From Gammaproteobacteria bacterium (GTDB lineage Bacteria; Pseudomonadota; Gammaproteobacteria; Tenderiales; Tenderiaceae), in the NCBI GenBank assembly GCA_016200485.1, contig JACQEP010000004.1, positions 1 to 64,000 on the forward strand: 64,000 nucleotides of DNA, given 5' to 3'. Shown here in pieces: positions 11,337-21,401 of this stretch (the stretch's first letter is position 1; the number at the start of each line of letters is the position of its first letter). The notes beneath the pieces were generated by a model, which was not told the DNA's origin, ran no database searches, and saw only the letters and a list, made by a program, of their open reading frames with translations. The position numbers and the translations under genes are program-made.

Positions 11337-14300
11337 GGTAAACGACCCGGACTCTCTCTTTCCCCGCCAATTCATTGAGCCGATGGATCAACTCGTCCGC
11401 TGGCCGCACCTGCCACTCCGCCCCGAGTGCCAGCTTGGCCCGAGCACCCTCGCCTTCATAACTCAACCACACAGGGCATCCGCCCTGACGATAAGGCTTC
11501 AACAATTGACTGAGTGAATCGACAAAGCCGTTCGCCGCCTCGGATTGCTCCAGACGAATTTCGAGCCGCTTGGCGAAACGTTCTCGCGCCTGCTCAATGT
11601 CAAAGATGTGTTCGCAACTCATGCGGAATGAACCGGAGTAATCATCGACACTGACCGCGCCTTCAACCACCAGCAATTTATCTTTCACCAGAAGATCACG
11701 ATACCTCTGATAATTTTCGGAAAACACCGCCAGCTCAACCCGTCCGGTACGATCATCGAGCGTGACAAACGCAATGCGATCACCGCGCTTGCTTTGCATG
11801 GTACGCACACCAATGACGAGACCGGCGACCACGATCGCTTGATTCTTATCCGACTTAAGATCCGCCAAACGAGCACTAACAAACTTGTTCAGTTCAGGCT
11901 CATAACGCGTGATCGGATGACCAGTGAGATAAAGCCCAAGCGTTTCTTTTTCGCCCTGCAAACGCTCATCGTCCTGCCATTCGGGTATCACGTTATATTC
12001 GGTAGGACTTTGTTGGAGCTTGGTGCTTTCAAAACCGAACATGTCGGCAAAACCGGCGTTTTGGTTTTGGTTGTGTTGTTCAGCCAAATGAATCGCCGTA
12101 GTCAACGAATTCATCATCGTGGCGCGATTGGGGCCGAGCTTATCCAGCGCACCGGCGCGTATCATTGCTTCCAGTAGACGGCGGTTGACCTTGCGCAAGT
12201 CGATGCGACGGCAGAAATCAAAAATATCTTTAAATGTGCCGTTCTTGCGGCGTTCTTCAATCACGGTATCCAGCGCTGCCACGCCAACACCCTTGATCGC
12301 ACCCAAACCATAGAGAATAGTTTTATCATCAGCAACAGTGAACGAAGAATCGCAGGTATTAATGTCCGGCGAAAACACTTCGAGCTTCATGGTGCGGCAT
12401 TCTTCAATCAGTGTTACCACTTTATCGGTATTGTCCATATCCGCCGACAACACCGCGGCCATAAACGCCGCCGGATAATGCGCCTTCAGCCAGGCCGTTT
12501 GATAGGACACCAGCGCGTAAGCGGCCGAATGCGATTTATTGAAACCGTATTCCGCGAATTTCTCCATCAAGTCGAAAATCGGCGTCGCAATGTTCGGCGC
12601 GATACCGCGTTCTTGCGCGCCCTTGGTAAAGATGTCGCGCTGCTTGGCCATCTCCTCGGGTTTCTTTTTACCCATGGCGCGCCGCAACAAGTCGGCGCCG
12701 CCAAGGCTGTAACCGGACAGCACCTGCGCAATCTGCATGACCTGTTCCTGATACACAATAACGCCGTAGGTGGGCTTGAGTACGGGTTCCAGCAACGGGT
12801 GCGGATAGCTGACTTTGGCCAATCCTTTTTTACGATTGATAAAGTCATCCACCATCCCCGATTGCAAGGGACCGGGGCGGAACAAGGCCACCAGCGCAAT
12901 AATGTCTTCGAAACAATCCGGCTGCAGGCGCTTAATCAGATCCTTCATGCCGCGAGATTCCAGCTGGAACACCGCAGTCGTTTCACAATTCTTTAACAGG
13001 CGATATGCGGCCGGATCGTCCAGTGGAATCAGGTTGATATCGATCGCGTCTTCACCCGCCTGCTTGCGAAGCGCATTAACCGTCTTCAAGGCCCAATCGA
13101 TAATCGTGAGCGTACGCAGACCGAGAAAGTCAAACTTCACCAGTCCAACGGATTCGGCATCATCTTTGTCGAGTTGAGTGACAGCGCCGTGGCCGCCTGC
13201 TTCACAATAGAGCGGACAAAAATCTGTCAGCGGTGTCGGCGCGATCACCACGCCACCGGCATGTTTACCGGCGTTGCGCGACAGCCCTTCCAACGACATT
13301 GCCATGTCGATCAGAGTTCTGACATCTTCATCCTGTTCATAGCGCTGGCGCAGGACTTCTTCCTGTTCCAGCGCTTTTTCCAGCGTGATGCCTAATTCAA
13401 AGGGCACCAGCTTGGCGATTTGATCGACAAAACCATAAGGATGCCCCAATACCCTACCGACATCGCGCACCACCGCCTTAGCCGCCATACTGCCGTAGGT
13501 GATGATCTGCGACACCTGATCGCGGCCATATTTGTGCACCACATAGTCGATGACCTCATCACGCCGATCCATGCAAAAATCGACGTCGAAGTCGGGCATG
13601 GACACACGTTCCGGATTCAGGAATCGCTCGAACAGCAGATCATAACGCAGCGGATCAAGATCGGTAATCAGCAGCGCATAGGCCACTAATGAGCCTGCGC
13701 CCGAACCACGTCCCGGCCCGACCGGGATGCCATTTTCCTTGGCCCAGCGTATGAAGTCAGAAACGATGAGAAAGTAACCGGGGAATCCCATCTTGATGAT
13801 GACATCAAGTTCAGTTTCCAGACGCTGACGATAGGGTTCACACTGCGATGCATACTGCGCAGCAGCGGGATCAAACAATAGAGGTAAACGCGCCGCTAAG
13901 CCTTCGCGCGAACGATGGCGAAAATAATCACTAATCGTCATTTCCGCTGGCACCGGGAAATCCGGCAACACAGGATTGCCGAGTTTGAATTCCAGATTAC
14001 AACGGCGCGCAATCTCTACAGAATTTACCAGCGCCTCAGGAATATCAGCAAACAACGCCGCCATTTCGGTGGCACTGCGCAGATACTGCTGGTTGGAATA
14101 CAGTTTCGGTCGACGCGGATCATCGAGCGTTCGGCCATCGTGAATACACACCCGCGCCTCGTGCGATTCGAAATCATCGGCCTTGATAAAATGCACGTCA
14201 TTGGTGGCCACGACCGGCAGATTAAGTTCCAGCGCCAGGATCAGGGATTCCTGAACATGAATTTCTTCATGATCACGGCCTGTGCGTTGCAACTCTAGAT

Positions 14301-14799
14301 AGAAACGATCCGGAAACAATTGCGCCCAACCCGACGCCAGCTCACGGGCCATCTCCGGATGACCTGCCAACAACGCTTGCCCCACATCGCCGCCACGGCC
14401 ACCGGAAAGCACAATCAAACCGTCGCTGTGACCCGCCAACCATTCATAGTCGAGGGTCGGCACACCGCGATGCTGGCCCTCGATATAGGAGCGCGTGATG
14501 AGGCGGCTGAGGTTAAGATAACCCTCGCGGTTCAGACACAACAGCACCAAGCGGCTCAGCTGCCCGCCATTGATGTTGCGATGGATCCAGACGTCACAGC
14601 CGATGATCGGCTTGATCCCTGCGCCCATGGCCGCCTTGTAAAACTTGACCATGGCAAACAAATTGGACTGATCGGTGAGCGCCACGGCGCCCATCCCACC
14701 CGCGGCGACCGCCTTGACCAGCGGCTTGATCCGCACCACACCGTTAACCAGTGAGTACTCGCTGTGAACCCGGAGATGAACGAATGAGGGTGATGACAT
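11332..14799 (-). CDS. dnaE: DNA polymerase III subunit alpha
   Basis: DnaE is the replicative polymerase catalytic subunit. The protein (1155 residues from the ATG at 14799) begins SSPSFVHLRVHSEYSLVNGV, the PHP domain, continues with GPGRGSGAGSLVAYAL and the catalytic PDFDVDFCMDRR of the PolIIIalpha palm, and ends with helix-hairpin-helix and OB-fold regions (IVVAGLVIGVRTM). The length matches E. coli DnaE (1160). A GTG at 14835 would add 12 residues unlike the family, so I prefer the ATG. It is followed by accA. Confidence 0.97.
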   Translation of the reverse strand: MSSPSFVHLRVHSEYSLVNGVVRIKPLVKAVAAGGMGAVALTDQSNLFAMVKFYKAAMGAGIKPIIGCDVWIHRNINGGQLSRLVLLCLNREGYLNLSRLITRSYIEGQHRGVPTLDYEWLAGHSDGLIVLSGGRGGDVGQALLAGHPEMARELASGWAQLFPDRFYLELQRTGRDHEEIHVQESLILALELNLPVVATNDVHFIKADDFESHEARVCIHDGRTLDDPRRPKLYSNQQYLRSATEMAALFADIPEALVNSVEIARRCNLEFKLGNPVLPDFPVPAEMTISDYFRHRSREGLAARLPLLFDPAAAQYASQCEPYRQRLETELDVIIKMGFPGYFLIVSDFIRWAKENGIPVGPGRGSGAGSLVAYALLITDLDPLRYDLLFERFLNPERVSMPDFDVDFCMDRRDEVIDYVVHKYGRDQVSQIITYGSMAAKAVVRDVGRVLGHPYGFVDQIAKLVPFELGITLEKALEQEEVLRQRYEQDEDVRTLIDMAMSLEGLSRNAGKHAGGVVIAPTPLTDFCPLYCEAGGHGAVTQLDKDDAESVGLVKFDFLGLRTLTIIDWALKTVNALRKQAGEDAIDINLIPLDDPAAYRLLKNCETTAVFQLESRGMKDLIKRLQPDCFEDIIALVALFRPGPLQSGMVDDFINRKKGLAKVSYPHPLLEPVLKPTYGVIVYQEQVMQIAQVLSGYSLGGADLLRRAMGKKKPEEMAKQRDIFTKGAQERGIAPNIATPIFDLMEKFAEYGFNKSHSAAYALVSYQTAWLKAHYPAAFMAAVLSADMDNTDKVVTLIEECRTMKLEVFSPDINTCDSSFTVADDKTILYGLGAIKGVGVAALDTVIEERRKNGTFKDIFDFCRRIDLRKVNRRLLEAMIRAGALDKLGPNRATMMNSLTTAIHLAEQHNQNQNAGFADMFGFESTKLQQSPTEYNVIPEWQDDERLQGEKETLGLYLTGHPITRYEPELNKFVSARLADLKSDKNQAIVVAGLVIGVRTMQSKRGDRIAFVTLDDRTGRVELAVFSENYQRYRDLLVKDKLLVVEGAVSVDDYSGSFRMSCEHIFDIEQARERFAKRLEIRLEQSEAANGFVDSLSQLLKPYRQGGCPVWLSYEGEGARAKLALGAEWQVRPADELIHRLNELAGKERVRVVYP

Positions 14800-14953
14800 C
14801 GGGCTATTGTAGCGTGGCCTTGCAGGCCTCACCACCTGAGAATTTAAATCAAAATATCAACTTTACTCATTGATTAATATAATCTAAGTGTTAACCCGCA
14901 AAAGGGGCGCAACTTTTTGCGTCGGCTCTTTTCAGCACGATGCTTATACGCCC

Positions 14954-15517
14954 TCACGGCATCGCCAGCTCGATAATCAGCTTGCCATCGCGCACCATGA
15001 CGGACTTGATCTCGCTACCCATAAACCGTTGGGGTTCGCTTGTCTGGCCCAGGGCATAAATGGGATAACCTTGCAGCGCCTGCCGAACGACCACCTCGGC
15101 GAACTGCCGGATTTGCTCGACTAAGGGCGGCGCAATATCGACGAGCGTGAGCTTCTCGACGCGGGCATCATCCAGATAAAATTCGCCGCGCTTGCGTTCG
15201 AAGCGCAGTTTTCCATTCACTTCGGCGAAACCGGAAATTGCGATTTGCTGAACCGCCGTCGCCTCTAGCCGCAGGCGTAAACCGATGCGATCACTGTTTT
15301 CACGCAACATCACTTCAGGATGATGCAATTGCATGCTGACCATGCTGTCTTCACGCGTGATGGGAAATAGTCGCTCCACTCGACGCTGCATATCGGCACG
15401 ATCCAGGGTGATGATGAAGCTCATCTCTCCAGCAACCATCGGCTGCACTGGCATCAAGGTCATCAAGATTAAGAAAAATGTGCCTCTGGTTACATTGGCG
15501 AGGCTGCAATGGGACAT
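14954..15517 (-). CDS. DUF1439 (YceB-like) exported protein
   Basis: A 187-residue protein with an N-terminal signal-like segment (FFLILMTLMPVQPMVAGEM) and a body resembling DUF1439/YceB, a family of periplasmic lipid-binding-fold lipoproteins of unknown role. E. coli YceB is a lipoprotein; here no lipobox cysteine is visible, so it would be soluble and periplasmic if cleaved. It sits alone between rnhB and dnaE, where these two are normally adjacent, with its own 88-base upstream gap. Confidence 0.7.
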   Translation of the reverse strand: MSHCSLANVTRGTFFLILMTLMPVQPMVAGEMSFIITLDRADMQRRVERLFPITREDSMVSMQLHHPEVMLRENSDRIGLRLRLEATAVQQIAISGFAEVNGKLRFERKRGEFYLDDARVEKLTLVDIAPPLVEQIRQFAEVVVRQALQGYPIYALGQTSEPQRFMGSEIKSVMVRDGKLIIELAMP

Positions 15518-15605
15518 GGTTATTTCACTGCCCCTGTTTTAATCCTGCGTTCACTTCCCTGTAAGCACATAAACCGTACCCAGTGCAGGGTGGGCAAATC
15601 ATTGA

Positions 15606-16211
15606 TCACACGCTTTCTTTGTTCAGTGAATTCGCCATCGCCCGCTGCACCGGCGCGTAACTGCGGCGGTGGATGGGGGTAACGCCGAGCTGTTGCAGGG
15701 CCTTAAGATGCACGGGCGCGGGATACCCCTTATGTTTAGCGAAGCCATAGCCAGGATAGGTCTGATCGAAGGCCACCATTTCCTGATCGCGCGCCACCTT
15801 GGCAATGATCGAAGCGGCACAGATGGCAGGCACAGATTGATCACCCTTGACGATGGCCTGCGCTGGATACGACAAGATGGGGCAACGATTACCATCAATC
15901 AGCACTTTTGACGGCGCCACGGTCAGTCCTGCGACCGCTCGCTGCATCGCCAACATCGTCGCATGCAAGATGTTGAGCTGGTCAATCTCCTCAACCTCGG
16001 CCCGGCCCAAAGACCAGGCCAGAGCCTTGGCACGAATCTCAATCGCCAACCGCTCACGCTGCGCCTCAGACAATGCCTTGGAATCACGCAGTCCCTCGAT
16101 CGGATTCGCGGGATCTAAAATTACCGCTGCCGTTACCACTGGCCCCGCCAGCGGGCCGCGCCCCACTTCATCGACCCCTGCTACCAGCATGGCTTCTAAT
16201 CCCGACGCCAT
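15606..16211 (-). CDS. rnhB: Ribonuclease HII
   Basis: RNase HII nicks at ribonucleotides in DNA and at RNA-DNA hybrids. The 201-residue protein has the metal-binding [13 protein letters not shown] motif at residues 14-26 (Asp14, Glu15), [10 protein letters not shown] and the later [13 protein letters not shown] and [13 protein letters not shown] blocks. The ATG at 16211 is preceded by GGAG located in the last codons of the GGDEF-EAL gene, so the two are probably cotranscribed. It is normally next to lpxB; here three extra genes separate them. Confidence 0.96.
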   Translation of the reverse strand: MASGLEAMLVAGVDEVGRGPLAGPVVTAAVILDPANPIEGLRDSKALSEAQRERLAIEIRAKALAWSLGRAEVEEIDQLNILHATMLAMQRAVAGLTVAPSKVLIDGNRCPILSYPAQAIVKGDQSVPAICAASIIAKVARDQEMVAFDQTYPGYGFAKHKGYPAPVHLKALQQLGVTPIHRRSYAPVQRAMANSLNKESV

Positions 16212-16214
16212 CGA

Positions 16215-18611
16215 CTACACTCCGCAAACCCATTCTGATTTTCGAATCCATTCCACCAAATCTTCAGGCGGTAATGGCCGCGCCAAATGATATCCTTGCA
16301 CATAATCGCAGTTCAGAGAACGCAGCATTTTCAACACCAGCTCATTCTCCACTCCTTCCGCCACCACGCGCAGCCCCAGATTGTGCGCCAAATCGATGGT
16401 GGCATGCACAATCTTGGCGTCATTCTCGGACTTTTCCATTTCCATGACGAATGATTTATCGATCTTGATCTCATCCACCGGCAAGTTCTTGAGATAACCC
16501 AACGACGAATAACCCGTGCCAAAGTCATCGATCGACAGGCTGACACCCATTTGATCCAGACGATTCAGGATCTCCATTGCACGCTTCGGATCCTGCATCG
16601 TCGCTTGTTCAGTCACTTCCAGACACAATGCCGATGGCGGCAACTCCAGATCACGCAATGTACTTTCTATCCGATTCGGAAGTGATAAATCATATAAGAC
16701 ACGCGATGACAGATTGACAGCGACCTGCAGCTCAATCCCCTGACGCTGCCACTCTTTGTATTGAAGCAAAGCACGCCTGATAACCCAGTCCGTTAACGGC
16801 CCTATCAAACCACGCTGCTCAGACAAGGGAATGAATTGATCCGGCGGAATCATGCCACGCTCCGGATGCCGCCACCGAATCAGTGCCTCGACCCCGGTGA
16901 CACAGCCCCGAGCGATATTCAATTTTGGCTGATAAAACAAGATCATCTGATCTTGCTCAATACCCGCTCGTAATTCCGCCTTTAGCGCCAGTTGATTTAC
17001 GCTATGCCGATCATAGGCAGCATCATAAACCGAAAATGAGCTCTGGATATTCTTGGCCACATAAAGCGCAATATCTACCCGCCGCAACAAGGTCGCCCCA
17101 TCTTCACCATGCTCAGGATACATTGCGATACCCAGTGTGCCCGTGACAATAACATTGTTACCCTCTATCTCAATTGGAGAATCGAGCACTTCAACAATCC
17201 TCTTGGCTACCTTGATTGCACCATCGACATTTTTCAGCGCCGGCAAAAGTACAGCGAACTCATCGCCACCCAAGCGCGCCACTGTCGAAACATCATCAGC
17301 CGTCTGCCCATCGGGATAATAAGGCTCATCTTCACTGCTTACCCGCGCCAGAGTAGAAGATGCACGCAGAATCCTTTGCAAACGCTCCCCTACTTGCTGC
17401 AAAAGCACATCTCCCACATGGTGCCCAAGGGTATCATTGACCTCCTTGAAGCCATCCAAATCCAGCAACAAAACACCCAATTTTTCACCACGGCGCTTGC
17501 TCGACAAAATCATCTGCGCCAAACGATCATTAAACAACGCCCGATTCGGCAGGTTGGTTAGCTGATCCGTGAAAGCCATCTTTTCATATTCATCATAGAG
17601 CCTGGCTAACTCAGTACTCATATCGTTAAATACATTGAAGAGTTTCGTCAGCTCGGCATTCCCCTTAAAATCAATCGCCGCGCCCAGCTGTCGCCAGTCT
17701 CGACGTACATCCGATAATTGCTCAATGAAACGCTGCAATGGCTTCAGGGTAGTACGCTGCAACAACCAAAACGCCAAAATCACCGATAACAGCGTAATAC
17801 CACCCGCAAACAGGATCAATTTATTGCGCGCGGCTCCTATTTCGCCTGCAAAGTTAGCAATACTCTGCTCCACTGAGAGCAAGAGCAATGGCCGTTGATC
17901 AAAAGTTTCCAGCCACACATCAGCAGTGATCACATCATTATTGCTGTCCGCCCACCGGGACCCACGGTAAATATCCTCCTTGTTAGGAGAACTAATTGCG
18001 ATGGGCATACCCATACGCTTCTCGATTTCAATCAGGTTCACAAATGGATCTATCACAATCTGTAGATAACCATTTGCCACAAACGAATCCGTTGGAATAA
18101 TCAGAGAATAATAAACCCGACCCGAACTCGCACACAAACCAGAAATTGACTTTAATCGATCATGCCCCGACCTCAAACTGGCCACATTCACAAGATCGGC
18201 ACACAATACATCCACCCTGCGGTGTGCGCGTATTCCGCCATTCGATTGCGAAACCAGATCAAACCCAGGCGAATACACATAGATTTGAAATAACTTGACA
18301 AGTCCAGCACTGACATAATATTGCTGGAATTGGTCGTCCAACAGACGAGCTAATGCCTCTCGATCCTGCTTTTTAAAAGAATCTTTGAACTTTGTCAGCT
18401 CTCGTAGATGGAGAGCAACATCCAGGACATAACCTTCCATCTCTGCAACAACTTGAGAGGATCTATCCTGAAGCTCGGCTTTCAGAAGTTTACGCTGATT
18501 ATCTAATGCAAGATCGTGATAGGTCTCCCAGGCGAAGAGCACAATGGTCATGCTCAAAATCACCAGCAAAATAGTAACCAAGGTTCGCAGCGATATTCTA
18601 TGCAGGCCCAT
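16215..18611 (-). CDS. GGDEF-EAL cyclic-di-GMP protein with membrane sensor
   Basis: A 798-residue inner-membrane protein. Order: transmembrane helix near residues 9-27, a periplasmic sensor of about 235 residues, a second helix near 262-285, a HAMP-like linker, a GGDEF domain and an EAL domain. The cyclase motif GGDEF is intact at about residue 448, but no RxxD inhibitory site lies five residues before it. The EAL motif (VEALIRWRHP, about residue 575) and DDFGTGYSSL, IKIDKSF and VVAEGVEN are intact, so a phosphodiesterase is likely. The GGDEF domain contains an insertion with SSEDEPYYPDGQTADD before the motif. Direction of net activity cannot be told. It lies inside the lpxB-rnhB interval and may be cotranscribed with rnhB. 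Confidence 0.92.
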   Translation of the reverse strand: MGLHRISLRTLVTILLVILSMTIVLFAWETYHDLALDNQRKLLKAELQDRSSQVVAEMEGYVLDVALHLRELTKFKDSFKKQDREALARLLDDQFQQYYVSAGLVKLFQIYVYSPGFDLVSQSNGGIRAHRRVDVLCADLVNVASLRSGHDRLKSISGLCASSGRVYYSLIIPTDSFVANGYLQIVIDPFVNLIEIEKRMGMPIAISSPNKEDIYRGSRWADSNNDVITADVWLETFDQRPLLLLSVEQSIANFAGEIGAARNKLILFAGGITLLSVILAFWLLQRTTLKPLQRFIEQLSDVRRDWRQLGAAIDFKGNAELTKLFNVFNDMSTELARLYDEYEKMAFTDQLTNLPNRALFNDRLAQMILSSKRRGEKLGVLLLDLDGFKEVNDTLGHHVGDVLLQQVGERLQRILRASSTLARVSSEDEPYYPDGQTADDVSTVARLGGDEFAVLLPALKNVDGAIKVAKRIVEVLDSPIEIEGNNVIVTGTLGIAMYPEHGEDGATLLRRVDIALYVAKNIQSSFSVYDAAYDRHSVNQLALKAELRAGIEQDQMILFYQPKLNIARGCVTGVEALIRWRHPERGMIPPDQFIPLSEQRGLIGPLTDWVIRRALLQYKEWQRQGIELQVAVNLSSRVLYDLSLPNRIESTLRDLELPPSALCLEVTEQATMQDPKRAMEILNRLDQMGVSLSIDDFGTGYSSLGYLKNLPVDEIKIDKSFVMEMEKSENDAKIVHATIDLAHNLGLRVVAEGVENELVLKMLRSLNCDYVQGYHLARPLPPEDLVEWIRKSEWVCGV

Positions 18612-18634
18612 GTTAACCTTATCGTCCAGATCTA

Positions 18635-19066
18635 TTATTCATTTTTATTATAGATGTATTTCTTCTGTATCCATTCTTCCATGCCGCCGCGAAACCAATA
18701 TAACTGGTCATAACCGCATGACTTGGCAATAGCAATAGCGGCCTTGCTGCGCTTGCATTTAGGCCCATTACAATAAAACACTAATGGTCGATGTTTGCTC
18801 GAAATCAATGTTGCTAAAGAACGGCAATTTGTATCAGTATCCGTCAATGCTGCCGAACCTTCAATAAACCCCCTTTTATGATCCGCCGCCAAACGTGAAT
18901 CTATGATCAATAAATCCGGCTTTGCGTTGATCAGATCAATCATCTGTTCCGCATCAATTATCGTCGCCGGATCAGCGACTTGTCCCCAAGCCGGCAACAC
19001 TATGCCCAACCCTGTCAGCGCAACCAGAAAACCGGCCATAACCTTCGCGATGTGACGATCAATCAT
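18635..19066 (-). CDS. Exported rhodanese-like protein
   Basis: A 143-residue protein with a signal-like helix (VMAGFLVALTGLGIVLPAWG) and a single rhodanese domain: IIDSRLAADHKRGFIEGSA, then the active-site loop VFYCNGPKCKRSKAAIA with Cys99, then CGYDQLYWFRGGMEEW. Rhodaneses move sulfane sulfur or act in redox sensing; the substrate here is unknown. The ATG at 19066 overlaps the stop of the upstream lipoprotein gene (ATGA) and has an AGAGGA site nine bases before it, so the two form a couplet. Confidence 0.85.
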   Translation of the reverse strand: MIDRHIAKVMAGFLVALTGLGIVLPAWGQVADPATIIDAEQMIDLINAKPDLLIIDSRLAADHKRGFIEGSAALTDTDTNCRSLATLISSKHRPLVFYCNGPKCKRSKAAIAIAKSCGYDQLYWFRGGMEEWIQKKYIYNKNE

Positions 19067-19395
19067 TGCGATTTTGTCCTCTTCCCAGGAAAATGCTGAT
19101 AGATATCCCAATTGCCACTTGCCCGCGCGGCATCGGCGTAGCGCACATATTCTTCATAGGTCAGGGTTTTCAGATCCTGACAGCGCTTCATGGCCTGGCC
19201 GTAATTTTCTGGCTTCTCCGCAATCAAGGTAGATGACAACAAAGAGGCCATCTCGGTACAACTTGCTCGTTGCAGCTCTTTGTAGCGTCGCTCATCATAT
19301 TTAGCAGCATTCCGATCCACACCACACCCTGCCACTGCGATCAGCAGTGCAAACAGGGTCGCCTTGAATAACTTTGAAGTCGAATTCGCGTCCAT
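19063..19395 (-). CDS. Small predicted lipoprotein, unknown function
   Basis: A 110-residue protein with a signal peptide ending in a good lipobox, LIAVAGC (Cys24). The mature part is charged and contains two cysteines (SCTEMASLL and RCQDLKTLTY) that could form a disulfide. I do not recognise the family. It is coupled by ATGA to an exported rhodanese-like gene, so a shared periplasmic thiol or sulfur role is conceivable but not shown. It begins 14 bases after the lpxB stop. Confidence 0.75.
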   Translation of the reverse strand: MDANSTSKLFKATLFALLIAVAGCGVDRNAAKYDERRYKELQRASCTEMASLLSSTLIAEKPENYGQAMKRCQDLKTLTYEEYVRYADAARASGNWDIYQHFPGKRTKSQ

Positions 19396-19409
19396 TTCAA
19401 TAATTCTCT

Positions 19410-20570
19410 TTAATGTTCTATCAATTCCAAAACTGCGGTCGCGGCCCTTTCACTTGCGTTTTGGCGCAATTGATAATGGATTCGTTGGAACATACCCACA
19501 ATCCGATCATAATCCGTGGGGTTCCGAAGCAATTCCAGCGTCTTTTGTCCAAGATTGTCAGCCGTCGCCTGATCCTGAATCAACTCAGAGACCACCAACT
19601 CGCCCGCCAATAAGTTTGGCAATGACACATAAGGTGTCTTTATCATTCGTTTGGCAATCCAATACGTCAACGGCGCCAGCCGATATGTCACAACCATTGG
19701 TCGCTTTAATAATAAAGCCTCCAATGTTGCCGTCCCCGATGCCAGAATCACGACATCTGCTGCCTCCATGACATCCCTGGCTTGTCCCTCTTGTACTCTA
19801 AGATCAATACCAGATGTGACAAACTCATTGGCAAACTCTTCAAATGCACTCTGAGTTGCCTTGGTCGCCAACGGTGCCACAAAAACAATATCCTTTTGCC
19901 GTTGATGTATCCATGACGCAGTATCCAGCAGCAACTTTCCTAATGCATTGACCTCGCTCATGCGACTGCCGGGCAAGAGCGCAACAATAGGCCGATCCAA
20001 CGGCAAACCGAGCTTCGTTCTTGCGGCAACCCGATCCGCTTCCAGAGGGATCATATCTGCAAACGGATGTCCAACAAACGCTACCCTAACATTATGCTGA
20101 CGATAAAAATCAGCTTCAAATGGAAATAACGTCAAGATGAGATCCACTGATTTGGCGATTTTTTTAACGCGATATTGGCGCCATGCCCAGACTGAGGGAC
20201 TTACATAGTGGACAGTCTTGATTCCAGCTTCTTTGAACAAACGCTCCAGACCCAGATTAAAATCCGGGGCATCAACACCAATAAACACATCCGGCGGTTG
20301 CTTCAGAAAATGATCACGTACCTGGTTGCGAATTCCATGCAACTCACGATAATGCGCCAGCACTTCCACCAAGCCCATCACGGCCAGCTTCTCGGCAGGG
20401 AACAACGCCTTACATCCAGCCGCAATCATCGCCGGCCCCGCGATTCCTTCAAACTCCGCCGTGGGATGACGCTGTTTGATCGACTGGATCAACCCCGCTG
20501 CCAGCAGATCACCTGATGCCTCACCGGCGACAATTCCAATACGCAATGCTCGGTGTTTTTCTACGGTCAC
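19410..20570 (-). CDS. lpxB: Lipid-A-disaccharide synthase LpxB
   Basis: LpxB (glycosyltransferase family 19) joins UDP-diacylglucosamine and lipid X to the lipid A disaccharide at the inner membrane. The 386-residue protein shows GIVAGEASGDLLAAGLI at the start, FIGVDAPDFNLGLE, YVSPSVWAWRQYRVKKI and LLPGSRMSEV, all family signatures. It follows lpxA by 58 bases in the lpxD-fabZ-lpxA-lpxB cluster. Confidence 0.97.
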   Translation of the reverse strand: MTVEKHRALRIGIVAGEASGDLLAAGLIQSIKQRHPTAEFEGIAGPAMIAAGCKALFPAEKLAVMGLVEVLAHYRELHGIRNQVRDHFLKQPPDVFIGVDAPDFNLGLERLFKEAGIKTVHYVSPSVWAWRQYRVKKIAKSVDLILTLFPFEADFYRQHNVRVAFVGHPFADMIPLEADRVAARTKLGLPLDRPIVALLPGSRMSEVNALGKLLLDTASWIHQRQKDIVFVAPLATKATQSAFEEFANEFVTSGIDLRVQEGQARDVMEAADVVILASGTATLEALLLKRPMVVTYRLAPLTYWIAKRMIKTPYVSLPNLLAGELVVSELIQDQATADNLGQKTLELLRNPTDYDRIVGMFQRIHYQLRQNASERAATAVLELIEH

Positions 20571-20628
20571 AGGCTGATGTTATAAATTAGGAGACTTGGC
20601 GATTGCAGTGACATCGCCCGTTCAGGGT

Positions 20629-21399
20629 TTAACGAACAATACCGCGCTCTGATTTGGCAACAAATTCTGCAAAACGAGCAACATGCCCATTTTCCTGTGC
20701 CAATCCTTTAAGCTCTTCCAATGCTTGAACCACTGTCAGATTTGAGCGGTAGACAATTTTATAGGCTCGACGCAAGGCCAAAATATCATCAGCCGTGAAC
20801 CCACGCCGTTTCAGGCCCTCAACATTCAAACCATGAGGTTGCGCCATTTGCCCCGAAATCATCAGGAATGGCGGCACATCTTTGGCCACTGAACTGCCCA
20901 TCGCAGTAAAGCTATGCGCACCGACACAACAAAACTGATGAATCAGTGCTGCCCCACCCAGGATGGCATAATCCTCAATCGTGACATGCCCTGCCAGAGT
21001 GGCATTGTTGGCAAAAATCGTGTTGTTACCCACGACACAATCATGCGCGATGTGCACATAGGCCATGATCCAGTTATCACTGCCCATACGGGTAATACCG
21101 CCACCCTGCACGGTGCCGCGATTTAAGGTGCAACATTCACGGATTACGTTACGATCACCAATCTCCAACAAGGTTGGTTCGCCGCTGTATTTTTTATCCT
21201 GCGGTTCCGCGCCAATCGAGGCAAATTGAAAGATTTTATTATCGCGGCCTATCTTGCATGGTCCGCTGATAACCACATGCGGACCGATCCAGGTGCCAGC
21301 AGCAATCTCAACATCGGGACCGATCACCGAAAAAGGCCCAATCGTGACCCCTTCGCCAATGCGCGCTGAGGAATCAATAACCGCGCGTGAATCAATCAC
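20629..21399 (-). CDS. lpxA: UDP-N-acetylglucosamine acyltransferase LpxA
   Basis: LpxA transfers a hydroxyacyl chain from ACP to O3 of UDP-GlcNAc, the first step of lipid A synthesis. The protein is a left-handed beta helix of hexapeptide repeats (IGEGVTIGPFSVIGP and onward) with the catalytic His in VHIAHDCVVGNN and a helical C-terminal tail. I place the start at the GTG at 21399 (MIDSRAVIDSSARIG, 256 residues): GGGAAG lies seven bases upstream and the length fits. The longer reading from 21423 would overlap fabZ. Confidence 0.95.
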   Translation of the reverse strand: MIDSRAVIDSSARIGEGVTIGPFSVIGPDVEIAAGTWIGPHVVISGPCKIGRDNKIFQFASIGAEPQDKKYSGEPTLLEIGDRNVIRECCTLNRGTVQGGGITRMGSDNWIMAYVHIAHDCVVGNNTIFANNATLAGHVTIEDYAILGGAALIHQFCCVGAHSFTAMGSSVAKDVPPFLMISGQMAQPHGLNVEGLKRRGFTADDILALRRAYKIVYRSNLTVVQALEELKGLAQENGHVARFAEFVAKSERGIVR

Positions 21400-21401
21400 A
21401 T

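Noticed and set aside
14897-14921. CGCAAAA/TTTTGCG hairpin as a terminator between dnaE and the DUF1439 gene
   Set aside because: On the minus strand, where both genes lie, the stem is not followed by a T-run.
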